In this document: piece after piece, positions 21,309 to 27,011 of the stretch
Layout: each line of letters opens with the position of its first letter
Position numbering within the stretch: position 1 is the stretch's first letter
DNA from: Thermoproteota archaeon
GTDB taxonomy: Archaea > Thermoproteota > Methanomethylicia > Methanomethylicales > B66-G16
Direction: 5' to 3'
DNA length: 27,011 nucleotides
Assembly (NCBI GenBank): GCA_003649085.1
Contig: QMQV01000010.1
Coordinates: 1-27,011 of the forward strand
The notes under the pieces: model-generated
Database searches by the model: none
What the model was told of the DNA's origin: nothing
What the model saw: only the letters and a program-made list of their open reading frames with translations
Position numbers and translations under genes: made by a program

Positions 21309-21900
21309 TGCGGAAATCGCAAAAGCTATAACCTGTCGCCCAACACCGTAACTCCTCTGCCCTAATGGTGGAGTTCGCCATAGACGATAGCATGCTACTT
21401 AACAAGCCAGCTTCAAAGGTGCATATTGGATAGCCTAAATATGGTAGCCCGCTACAGTCTATGCACTCGTATACTCTTATGTTGCCGTTTGGCATTGGAT
21501 CTACAATACCCCAGCCTAGGTCTTCTAAAAGCTTACAAAGGTCTTCAAGCGTTGAAGGTGAATACTCCTTGTACAAGCTCTTGCCCAGTTCCATTCCTGA
21601 ATGGTATAATAAGCTCAGTGATGCTGAAAGCCCTATAGGTGAGTGTATGATGCTGTGAATTACTGCTCTATATGCTTTGACTATTAAGCCATCGACTTTC
21701 CCAAGCTTCGAAGACAAAATCGGCCTCGCTGACGCAATATCGTAAAACCTCGCTGTCGACGAGCCTGATGATTTGAAAGCTCTAGGACCAATAAGCTTCA
21801 CTCCTTCCCTATTTTCAATGGCAACCTCGTAATTAGCAATAGACCTCCAGTCTTTAACACTAGATATCTGGTTGTAATCTAGCGGCACGACCTCTAGCAT
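21283..21900 (-). CDS. V4R (4-vinyl reductase) domain protein
   Basis: A 205-residue protein whose C-terminal half is a V4R domain. It shows YECIDCSGLPYLGYPICTFEAG (Cys146, Cys149, Cys160) followed by EELRCWATGYSFCDFRI (Cys186, Cys194), the conserved cysteine pattern of that family. V4R domains bind small hydrophobic molecules or metals and occur in bacteriochlorophyll synthesis proteins (BchJ) and in archaeal regulators. The N-terminal half holds VIHSIIHSPIG and a helix LLYHSGMELGKSLY. There is no DNA-binding domain. Start ATG 21900, with TATA-like GGTTATAAGG about 32 nt upstream on the minus strand, suggesting a near-leaderless mRNA. It is likely a ligand-binding sensor protein acting with the small downstream protein. 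Confidence 0.82.
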   Translation of the reverse strand: MLEVVPLDYNQISSVKDWRSIANYEVAIENREGVKLIGPRAFKSSGSSTARFYDIASARPILSSKLGKVDGLIVKAYRAVIHSIIHSPIGLSASLSLLYHSGMELGKSLYKEYSPSTLEDLCKLLEDLGWGIVDPMPNGNIRVYECIDCSGLPYLGYPICTFEAGLLSSMLSSMANSTIRAEELRCWATGYSFCDFRIESKKPKI

Positions 21901-21986
21901 AGGGTCACAGAAAAGCCGGTTTCCTTCAAAGCCTTATAACCTGACTTAAATTGGCGACTGCTGAGAGCACACCTCTCTTTATTTAT

Positions 21987-22274
21987 CTAGCTTGTTGAAA
22001 GCGATTTCTTTAGAAAACCGTATATAACTTCATAATAGTAGCCAGCTTCACTTGGCAAGCCTTTCATAACGGCGTGCCCATTAACCAGTATCGCCGGAGC
22101 TTCAGAAAGCTCTTTAAACTCCCTTATGTCTTTAAAACGCGTCTCTACTTCTACGTTGAAGTCGCTTTCTAACAGCTCTTTAATCTCGTTAATCCACATG
22201 TAAGCTGTTAAGCAAGCGTAATCTTCTGGGTAGCCTAGTACTTCTATTAACACCTTCTTAACGTTTCCCGACAA
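21987..22274 (-). CDS. Small thioredoxin-like protein without CxxC
   Basis: A 95-residue protein with a likely thioredoxin/glutaredoxin-like fold: strand KKVLIEVLGY, a helix after the single Cys21 (CLTAYMWINEIKELL), strand NVEVETRF, and APAILVNGHAVMKGLP, where the proline before ILVNG fits the cis-proline position. The redox CxxC is absent, so it is probably not a disulfide enzyme. The end GYYYEVIYGFLKK is typical of the last helix. The start is at 22274. It stands alone on the minus strand, divergent from the gene at 22339. Function unknown. Confidence 0.65.
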   Translation of the reverse strand: MSGNVKKVLIEVLGYPEDYACLTAYMWINEIKELLESDFNVEVETRFKDIREFKELSEAPAILVNGHAVMKGLPSEAGYYYEVIYGFLKKSLSTS

Positions 22275-22338
22275 CGTAGAGACCTCTGAGCGCTTAATAA
22301 GTGGTATGAAGCTTATAGGAAATTTAAAGGTGTAGGCG

Positions 22339-23064
22339 ATGTTCTCAAGATATGCTGCTTTGGTTAAGAACTTGAGAGGTGTTGTATTAATATCGCCTGG
22401 TGAGGATGTTGAAGACCTTGTTAACTGGCTTGTAAACAGGTTTAAATATAGGAATTTAGGGGTTACGCCGACGATATTGTCTAGGGCAAGTGGATACTTT
22501 GAGAAAAGGCTCGGCGGGAAGCCGTTTGTCCAAGTGGTCTACCCAATTAAGCCCATTCAAGAGCTAGTAAACGTTATCGTAGATTCCCTAAACGTTGATA
22601 TGGAGGCTGCTGAGGCTGTCGTATTAGCTTCTTCATATGTTTCTCCAATAATAGCTTTGGGTAGGGAAGCTGAGAAGATGTTGAAGCCGCTCACCATCGA
22701 AGACGTTAAATCCAAAGTTAAGCTCGACAACCCTGGATGGAGATTACACTTGAGGATAGCAGATTACACGGTGTTGGATCTCTATAGCTGGAGCGTCGAC
22801 CATGCGCTTAACATGTGGAAGGAGTTTAGCTCTAGGAGTTTTGTGGAGGAGAGGATGAAGAGGATTAAAGCCGATAAGAAGAGGTATTGGAGGCTTGAGA
22901 AGGGGGATTTGGAGCCTTGGACCTTCTTATATTACGTTGACTTAGCTCAGCTCATAGCTTTAAAGGACCTCTTCAACAGAGTAGCTAAGCTTGGAGAAGA
23001 TGTGGCAGCTGGCTTAGCTATCGAGGCGGCTGTCTCAATAAAAAGGGAAAATATACCTGTTTAA
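22339..23064 (+). CDS. Unknown 241-residue protein
   Basis: A soluble, mostly helical protein that I do not recognise. It begins with a helix and a strand GVVLISPGEDVEDLVNWLV, then FVQVVYPIKPIQELVNVIV. A helical second half contains WRLHLRIADYTVLDLYSWSV and a charged KRIKADKKRYWRLEKGD segment. There is no membrane segment or signal peptide. Start ATG 22339, with AAAGGTG about 6 nt upstream and a TATA-like region before it. It converges on the DUF5658-like gene with 2 bp between the ends. Confidence 0.65.
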   Translation: MFSRYAALVKNLRGVVLISPGEDVEDLVNWLVNRFKYRNLGVTPTILSRASGYFEKRLGGKPFVQVVYPIKPIQELVNVIVDSLNVDMEAAEAVVLASSYVSPIIALGREAEKMLKPLTIEDVKSKVKLDNPGWRLHLRIADYTVLDLYSWSVDHALNMWKEFSSRSFVEERMKRIKADKKRYWRLEKGDLEPWTFLYYVDLAQLIALKDLFNRVAKLGEDVAAGLAIEAAVSIKRENIPV

Positions 23065-23066
23065 TT

Positions 23067-23408
23067 TTAAGCTAACAATATCAACACGTTGTTGACTACG
23101 CAATACGCTAACGTTATGATAGCTACGACAGCTTCAAGCACAATAACCTGTACTTGCCACTTCTTGAAGTTAACTCTAAACGCTATGAACATGGCGGCTA
23201 TTATTATCAACAGCGAAGCTAGTACTTTAACAACGAAGTACTCAAGTGAATGTGCCATTACGAAATCTGAAAACAATATGTTAGCTTCAAAGCCCTTACC
23301 GAGGGTAGCTAGGAGGTAGCTTGTATAGCCATCGAGGACGTTTACAACAGCGACCGTGCTTAAAAGCCCTGGTAGAAGCTTCTTCAAGTAAGGCACCTCA
23401 AGCGACAT
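23067..23408 (-). CDS. DUF5658-like small membrane protein
   Basis: A 113-residue protein with four hydrophobic segments: about 12-34, 57-76 (VVKVLASLLIIIAAMFIAF), 83-100 and a short last one. The loop LDGYTSYLLATLGKGFEAN, with Asp-x-x-T and a downstream Glu-Ala-Asn, matches the pattern I recall for DUF5658 proteins, whose role is unknown. Start ATG 23408. TATA-like TTTTTAAGC at 23433-23440 on the minus strand, about 27 nt upstream, implies a leaderless transcript. It is divergent from the QueT-like gene. Confidence 0.7.
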   Translation of the reverse strand: MSLEVPYLKKLLPGLLSTVAVVNVLDGYTSYLLATLGKGFEANILFSDFVMAHSLEYFVVKVLASLLIIIAAMFIAFRVNFKKWQVQVIVLEAVVAIITLAYCVVNNVLILLA

Positions 23409-23505
23409 AAGGTCTTTGTCTGATGTTGCTTAAAAATTTTAAGATTTTTCTAAAAATTTGTCAAATTGCTTCAAAAGTGTATGTCTGTTCTACTCAAATA
23501 CACTT

Positions 23506-23550
23506 CCCTTCGCAAAGTTGAAATCCTAGAAGTTTGCTGTGAAAGGAGGG
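23506..23550 (+). promoter_or_regulatory. Structured leader that can pair with the ribosome binding site of the QueT-like gene
   Basis: CCCTTC (23506-23511) can pair with GAAAGG (23541-23546, one mismatch), and GCAAA (23512-23516) with TTTGC (23533-23537), leaving a 16-nt loop. The 3' arm includes the start of the Shine-Dalgarno AAGGAGGG (23543-23550) before ATG 23561, so folding could hide the ribosome binding site. It does not match the bacterial preQ1 riboswitch pattern that I know. Confidence 0.4.
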
Positions 23551-23560
23551 TTTTTGCAAT

Positions 23561-24061
23561 ATGCTTAGGAGTAGAGATATCGCTTTAACAGCTCTTATAG
23601 CTGGTGCTTACGCAACTCTGGTCATTGGGCTTATACAGTTTAGCTTCGCTTTAGTACAAGTGAGAGTCGCCGACGCTCTTATACCGCTGTCAATTATCTT
23701 TGGTTGGCCCGCTATTCTCGGAGTTACTATAGGATGTGTCGTCGCGAACGCCTTTACTCCAATGCCGTTAGCAATTGTTGAAGTTACATTAGGCCCTTTA
23801 GCTAACTTGTTAGCTAGCTATGCCGCTTTTAGGATTAGCAAGCTAAGCTTAAATGCTAAGTACTTAGATTTCCTAGCTTGTTTTGTAGCGACGTTGATTG
23901 TCACGTTTATTGTCGGTACGTATTTAGCTTTAATAACTGAAATGCCTCTTTGGATTTGGTGGATGAGCCTTTTCATAGGCTCTTTCATAAGCATAAACGT
24001 GCTAGGCCTAGCTTTGGTAAAACTGTTGAGGAGATATGGGTTTGTTGAGAAGCGGCGTTAA
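23561..24061 (+). CDS. QueT-like transporter (ECF substrate-binding protein)
   Basis: A 166-residue membrane protein with about five or six hydrophobic segments and the size of an ECF S component. The segment LVQVRVADALIPLSIIFGWPAILG (31-54), followed by GCVVANAF and LGPLANLLASYAAF, is the recognisable QueT-family pattern; QueT is thought to import queuosine or preQ1-type precursors, or a related compound. Archaea use such deazapurines for archaeosine, but the substrate here is inference. ATG 23561 has AAGGAGGG 10 nt upstream. It precedes the beta-RFAP synthase gene by 33 bp and may be cotranscribed. Confidence 0.8.
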   Translation: MLRSRDIALTALIAGAYATLVIGLIQFSFALVQVRVADALIPLSIIFGWPAILGVTIGCVVANAFTPMPLAIVEVTLGPLANLLASYAAFRISKLSLNAKYLDFLACFVATLIVTFIVGTYLALITEMPLWIWWMSLFIGSFISINVLGLALVKLLRRYGFVEKRR

Positions 24062-24094
24062 GGATTTTAAAGGATATTACCAGCATTAGAGCAC

Positions 24095-25045
24095 ATGGAT
24101 AGAGTTGTAGTAAGGGCGCCAGCTCACTTACACGCTGGCAATTTTGACTTAACAGGCGATTTAGGTAGGCTTTACGGGACTGTGGGCTTTGCCATAGACT
24201 ACCAGCTCGAGATCTCTGTTGAGAAAAGTGACTTTATAGCATCTAATGACATGTGGGCTAAGCATTATGCTGAAGCCTTAGTTAAGAGGCTTGGCGTCAA
24301 GGGCGTTAAGGTAGACGTTAGGAAGAAAATACCTGCTTTCGCAGGTCTCGGCTATAACACTACGTTAGCTTTATCGATCGGTGTTGCCATTTCAAAGCTC
24401 TATGATTTAGGGCTGAGGGTAGAGGATGTCGCTTTAACGGTTAGGAGGGGGTTGATAACAGCTTTAGGTGTTTACGCGTTTAAGTTTGGAGGGTTTATTG
24501 TCGAAGGAGGATTTAAGGTTAATTTAAAGGAGAAGATGTTGCCGCCACTCATCTTCCGCGTTGATGTGCCTGAAAACTGGCTTTTTGTAGTAGCCTTACC
24601 TGAAAAACCTCTATCTAAGGTGAGGGAGATCAGGGAGCGCGAAGACGTGGTTCTCGAAAGCCTTGAGCAAATGCCTAGTAGCTTGTCAGACGCCCTGTCT
24701 AGGATCGTCTTGGTTAAGGTCATCCCATCGATTATTGAACGCGACTTAGACAGCTTTGGAGAAGGGCTTACGCTATTTAATTTAAAGCTTGGAGAGTTTT
24801 GGAGCAGATATCAAGGAGGTGTCTACTGCCATCCGATTGTTGAGGAAGGCGTGAAGATTATGTTGAGAAGGTCTAAATGTGCTTGTCAGAGCTCTTGGGG
24901 ACCTACGTTTTACAGCATCGTTGAAGGAGAAGCTCGCGCGAAAGAGCTTGTTGAGGAGTTAAGAGCTTTCTTAAATGCTAATGGCGGCGGGGAAGTATTC
25001 TATGTTAAAGCTGATAACGATGGAGCTGAGGTTTTGGAGGATTAG
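24095..25045 (+). CDS. Beta-ribofuranosylaminobenzene 5'-phosphate (beta-RFAP) synthase-like
   Basis: A 316-residue GHMP-kinase-fold enzyme matching beta-RFAP synthase, which joins 4-hydroxybenzoate or p-aminobenzoate to PRPP in the first step of tetrahydromethanopterin (or similar folate analogue) synthesis. Diagnostic stretches are PAHLHAGNFDLTGDLGRLYG (9-28), GLGYNTTLAL near 84-93, ITALGVYAFKFGGFIVEGG (121-139), and CQSSWGPT (264-271). It indicates that the organism makes a methanopterin-type C1 carrier. ATG 24095 has no clear ribosome binding site. The stop is 3 bp before the DUF1464 gene, and the two form a tight pair. Confidence 0.85.
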   Translation: MDRVVVRAPAHLHAGNFDLTGDLGRLYGTVGFAIDYQLEISVEKSDFIASNDMWAKHYAEALVKRLGVKGVKVDVRKKIPAFAGLGYNTTLALSIGVAISKLYDLGLRVEDVALTVRRGLITALGVYAFKFGGFIVEGGFKVNLKEKMLPPLIFRVDVPENWLFVVALPEKPLSKVREIREREDVVLESLEQMPSSLSDALSRIVLVKVIPSIIERDLDSFGEGLTLFNLKLGEFWSRYQGGVYCHPIVEEGVKIMLRRSKCACQSSWGPTFYSIVEGEARAKELVEELRAFLNANGGGEVFYVKADNDGAEVLED

Positions 25046-25048
25046 GAG

Positions 25049-26206
25049 ATGGTTAAGGCTATAGGCATAGACCCCGGCACTATGAGCATGGACTTATACG
25101 GCTTTGACGACGAGAGCGGAGAGGTATTAATAGATGAAGCTATACCGAGGGAGGAGATAACGGCGAAGCCTAAAATCGTCGTGGATAGGCTTTTGGAGGT
25201 TCAAAGAAGGTTTGGCAGGATAGATGCTGTTGTAGGACCATGTGGTTACGGCATGCCCCTTAAAAGAGCTTGTGAAGCTAGCGACGCTGACATAGCTTTA
25301 GCAACTTTTGTGACGAAAGAGGATGTTGAGAGAAGGCTTAGAATCGTGGGTCTTAGAGGGCTTATGAAAATTTTGAGAGAGGCTAAGGAGCTCAACGTAT
25401 GGTTTACGCCAGGCGTCATACACTTAACTACGGTGCCAGCTTGGAGAAAAGCCAATAAAATCGACATGGGCACTGCTGACAAGGTTTACAGCGTTATTCT
25501 AGCTGTTAAGGACCAAGCTGAAAGGCTTGGAATAAGATATGATGAGACTTCACTAATCTTAGTTGAAGTGGGCTTTGCCTACACATCAGCTGTAGCTGTT
25601 GATAGGGGAGCTATCGTAGACGCTATGGCTGGAACTGCTGGTTTCCCATCGTATATGGGCATGGGCTTTATGGATTCTGAGCTCGCATATGCACTAGCAA
25701 ACTCTCTCAAAGGCTTCTCTAAGATGCTATTGTTCTCTGGTGGCGTAGCTCACGTAGCTGGTTTAGACCCCTTTAAGACAACACCTGAGGAATTCGTTGA
25801 GCTCGCTAAAGTGGATGAGAAGGTTAAGCGTGGTTATGAGCTTATGCTTGAATCTATTGTAAAAGACGTTGCTTCATTGTTGCCTTCGGTTAAGCCTAGG
25901 GAAATCGTGCTCAGCGGCAGGTTTACGAGGATTTCCGATTTCCTAAAGGATGTCGAAGATAGGCTTCAAAGGTTTTTCAAAGAGCTAGGGCTAAGCGTAG
26001 GAGTTGTAAAGCTTAAGGGGAGAGCTAAGGTAGCTAAAGAAGCTGCTGAAGGAGCTGCTCTATACGCCAATGGCATCGCTAGAGGAAAATACTTTGAGCT
26101 TATTAAAGCTATGAAGCTTTTTGAGAGCAGCGGCAAATTGTTTGACCACGTGTACTTACCTAGAGAAGTTGTTGAAAAAATGGAGGTTTTTGAAAAGCTT
26201 AGCTGA
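25049..26206 (+). CDS. DUF1464 family protein (predicted ASKHA-fold kinase)
   Basis: A 385-residue protein of the archaeal DUF1464/COG2441 family, sometimes listed as a predicted butyrate kinase. The ASKHA fold is visible: phosphate-1 loop GIDPGTMSMDL (6-16), DMGTADKVYSV (139-149), LILVEVGFAYTSAVAV (169-184), and the late VLSGRFTR strand. The true substrate is not established. ATG 25049 follows GGAGG about 8 nt upstream, with 3 bp between this gene and the beta-RFAP synthase gene. The close coupling suggests a role in or near methanopterin synthesis, which is inference. Confidence 0.85.
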   Translation: MVKAIGIDPGTMSMDLYGFDDESGEVLIDEAIPREEITAKPKIVVDRLLEVQRRFGRIDAVVGPCGYGMPLKRACEASDADIALATFVTKEDVERRLRIVGLRGLMKILREAKELNVWFTPGVIHLTTVPAWRKANKIDMGTADKVYSVILAVKDQAERLGIRYDETSLILVEVGFAYTSAVAVDRGAIVDAMAGTAGFPSYMGMGFMDSELAYALANSLKGFSKMLLFSGGVAHVAGLDPFKTTPEEFVELAKVDEKVKRGYELMLESIVKDVASLLPSVKPREIVLSGRFTRISDFLKDVEDRLQRFFKELGLSVGVVKLKGRAKVAKEAAEGAALYANGIARGKYFELIKAMKLFESSGKLFDHVYLPREVVEKMEVFEKLS

Positions 26207-26242
26207 TCTTCGCGCATAAGCTTAACCTCGCTTTGTAGCTCT

Positions 26243-26485
26243 TTACTCCAGCATTATCGCTCCAGCTTCTCTCATAGCTTGGGTTAGGTCTTCAACTACG
26301 CGATCTAACCTTCCTCTAATCCCGTAAACTAGCTTTATGAAGTGTTTTACGTCCATTTCTTCTTTAGCATCGTTTAAGATCGCAACCCTAATGCCTTCAT
26401 CAGTGGATATTACCAGGATTTTCTCAATTCTAGGTATTCCAACCTCTATTTCCCACATCCTCTTAATAGACAAGCTAACCAACAT
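26243..26485 (-). CDS. Small unknown protein upstream of the DUF1464 end
   Basis: An 80-residue alpha/beta protein that I do not recognise. Strands IPRIEKILVISTDEGIRVAIL are followed by a helix DVKHFIKLVYGIRGRLDRVVEDL. It slightly recalls roadblock/LC7-type small proteins, but the evidence is too weak to name it. Start ATG 26485 gives the longest frame. ATG 26458 (MWEIEVGIP) lies about 30 nt after a TATA-like CTTTAAAG (26488-26496) and could be the real leaderless start. It lies downstream of the ArsA-type gene on the same strand, with a 62-bp gap. Confidence 0.55.
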   Translation of the reverse strand: MLVSLSIKRMWEIEVGIPRIEKILVISTDEGIRVAILNDAKEEMDVKHFIKLVYGIRGRLDRVVEDLTQAMREAGAIMLE

Positions 26486-26547
26486 CCTTTAAAGTGCCCA
26501 TTGTGTGAAAACACGTCGGTTTTAAAAGCTTTTTGATTTTAAGTTAG

Positions 26548-27011
26548 CTAGAATGGTATTACATCAGCTAAACACATTGAAAACTTAAGTAGGTTATTTA
26601 GGCCTCTTAGCTCATAGCGCTGAACAGGTATTGCAATGATCTCGAGAAAGCCGAGCTTTTCTTTAAGCATGGATAGGTATTTTTGATGCATGGCTTTTCT
26701 TGCTTGGTCGTCTAAGGCTACTTGGTTGACTATAAGCTTTCCAATGTTAACTTTAAAAGCTGTAAGCTCTTTTACTAGGCGCTCTGTTTGAACAATGCTA
26801 AGCCATTCTGGTATCGTGACTATATGTGCCTTAAAGCTATTTGAGGAGAGCATAGCTAACGTTTCCTCAGCGAGTTTTCTCCAGCTTTCTAAGATCTTTA
26901 ATGGATCAGCTTCTTCTCTCCTCATAATCTTCTTTAACACAGATTTTACCGTTAGGTAGAGCTTAGTAGCTTCGATGAGGTGTTTGTAGAGCTGCTCTTC
27001 AAGCTTAAGAA
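26548..27011 (-). CDS. ArsA/GET3-type ATPase, C-terminal part (runs off right edge)
   Basis: The frame is open from the right edge of the window to the stop at 26548, about 154 codons, so the N-terminus with the Walker A loop is outside. An internal GTG at 26940 is unlikely to be the start, because the frame continues upstream as LKLEEQLYKHLIEATKLYL. The visible part matches the C-terminal half of ArsA/GET3 proteins: a helical insert (WRKLAEETLAML), HIVTIPEWLSIVQTERLVKEL, GKLIVNQV, and a final IPVQRYELRGLNNLLKF. These ATPases deliver tail-anchored membrane proteins or, in bacteria, drive arsenite export; the targeting role is more likely in archaea. Confidence 0.83.
   Translation of the reverse strand, partial: LKLEEQLYKHLIEATKLYLTVKSVLKKIMRREEADPLKILESWRKLAEETLAMLSSNSFKAHIVTIPEWLSIVQTERLVKELTAFKVNIGKLIVNQVALDDQARKAMHQKYLSMLKEKLGFLEIIAIPVQRYELRGLNNLLKFSMCLADVIPF

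Noticed and set aside
1..27011. tRNA, rRNA, CRISPR array, insertion sequence or prophage
   Set aside because: No T-arm consensus, rRNA segment, spaced direct repeats, transposase or integrase motif was found on either strand by reading.

Overview
The window looks like chromosomal DNA of an archaeon, most likely of the Thermoproteota/TACK side and possibly a hot-habitat lineage. Supporting signs are A/T-rich TATA-like boxes about 25 bases upstream of starts, many leaderless or GTG/TTG starts, a canonical archaeal box C/D guide RNA, an archaeo-eukaryotic primase-type protein, a NitrOD5-like domain, TrmB, Lrp and HxlR-type regulators, a DUF1464 protein and a beta-RFAP synthase-like enzyme of tetrahydromethanopterin synthesis. 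No rRNA, tRNA, CRISPR array, insertion sequence or prophage was seen. Family names come from motifs recognised by eye, without database searches.

Layout. 1-1150: the N-terminal part of a DEAD/DEAH-type helicase runs off the left edge. It is followed by a gene-free stretch carrying a C/D box sRNA with its own promoter. 1151-5190: a membrane-anchored DJ-1/PfpI protein is divergent from an operon of M28 peptidase, GNAT acetyltransferase and AmrS-type radical SAM enzyme; a 17-bp perfect palindrome separates the two units. 5236-8842: a NitrOD5-like protein, HxlR-like and TrmB-like regulators, an ECF S-component-like membrane protein and a sugar-nucleotide epimerase. 8849-11001: an Lrp regulator is divergent from rubrerythrin. 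Rubrerythrin is followed by a decayed superoxide reductase (desulfoferrodoxin) gene and a VapBC-type toxin-antitoxin pair. 11091-14095: an apparently strongly expressed unknown protein, a HAD phosphatase, an HTH regulator, a PD-(D/E)xK nuclease-like protein and an unknown protein.

14100-18928: a tight four-gene minus-strand operon reads TIM-barrel protein, AEP primase-like protein, pyruvate kinase, then a secreted coiled-coil protein with a transglutaminase-like domain and nine N-glycosylation sequons. 19016-19081 holds a hairpin RNA candidate with a kink-loop and its own promoter, upstream of a tRNA-binding OB-fold protein. It is followed by a DHH phosphoesterase, two very small aromatic-rich proteins (one only 58 residues), a V4R-domain protein with a small partner, a thioredoxin-like protein and an unknown protein. 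23067-27011: a DUF5658-like membrane protein, a QueT-like transporter with a structured leader, the beta-RFAP synthase/DUF1464 pair, a small unknown protein and the C-terminal part of an ArsA/GET3-type ATPase running off the right edge.

The most notable items are the C/D sRNA whose D' guide matches a conserved large-subunit rRNA segment, the K-loop hairpin RNA, the superoxide reductase pseudogene beside an intact rubrerythrin, the primase-like gene overlapping pyruvate kinase, and the two aromatic-rich miniproteins with a ribosome binding site held in a hairpin.
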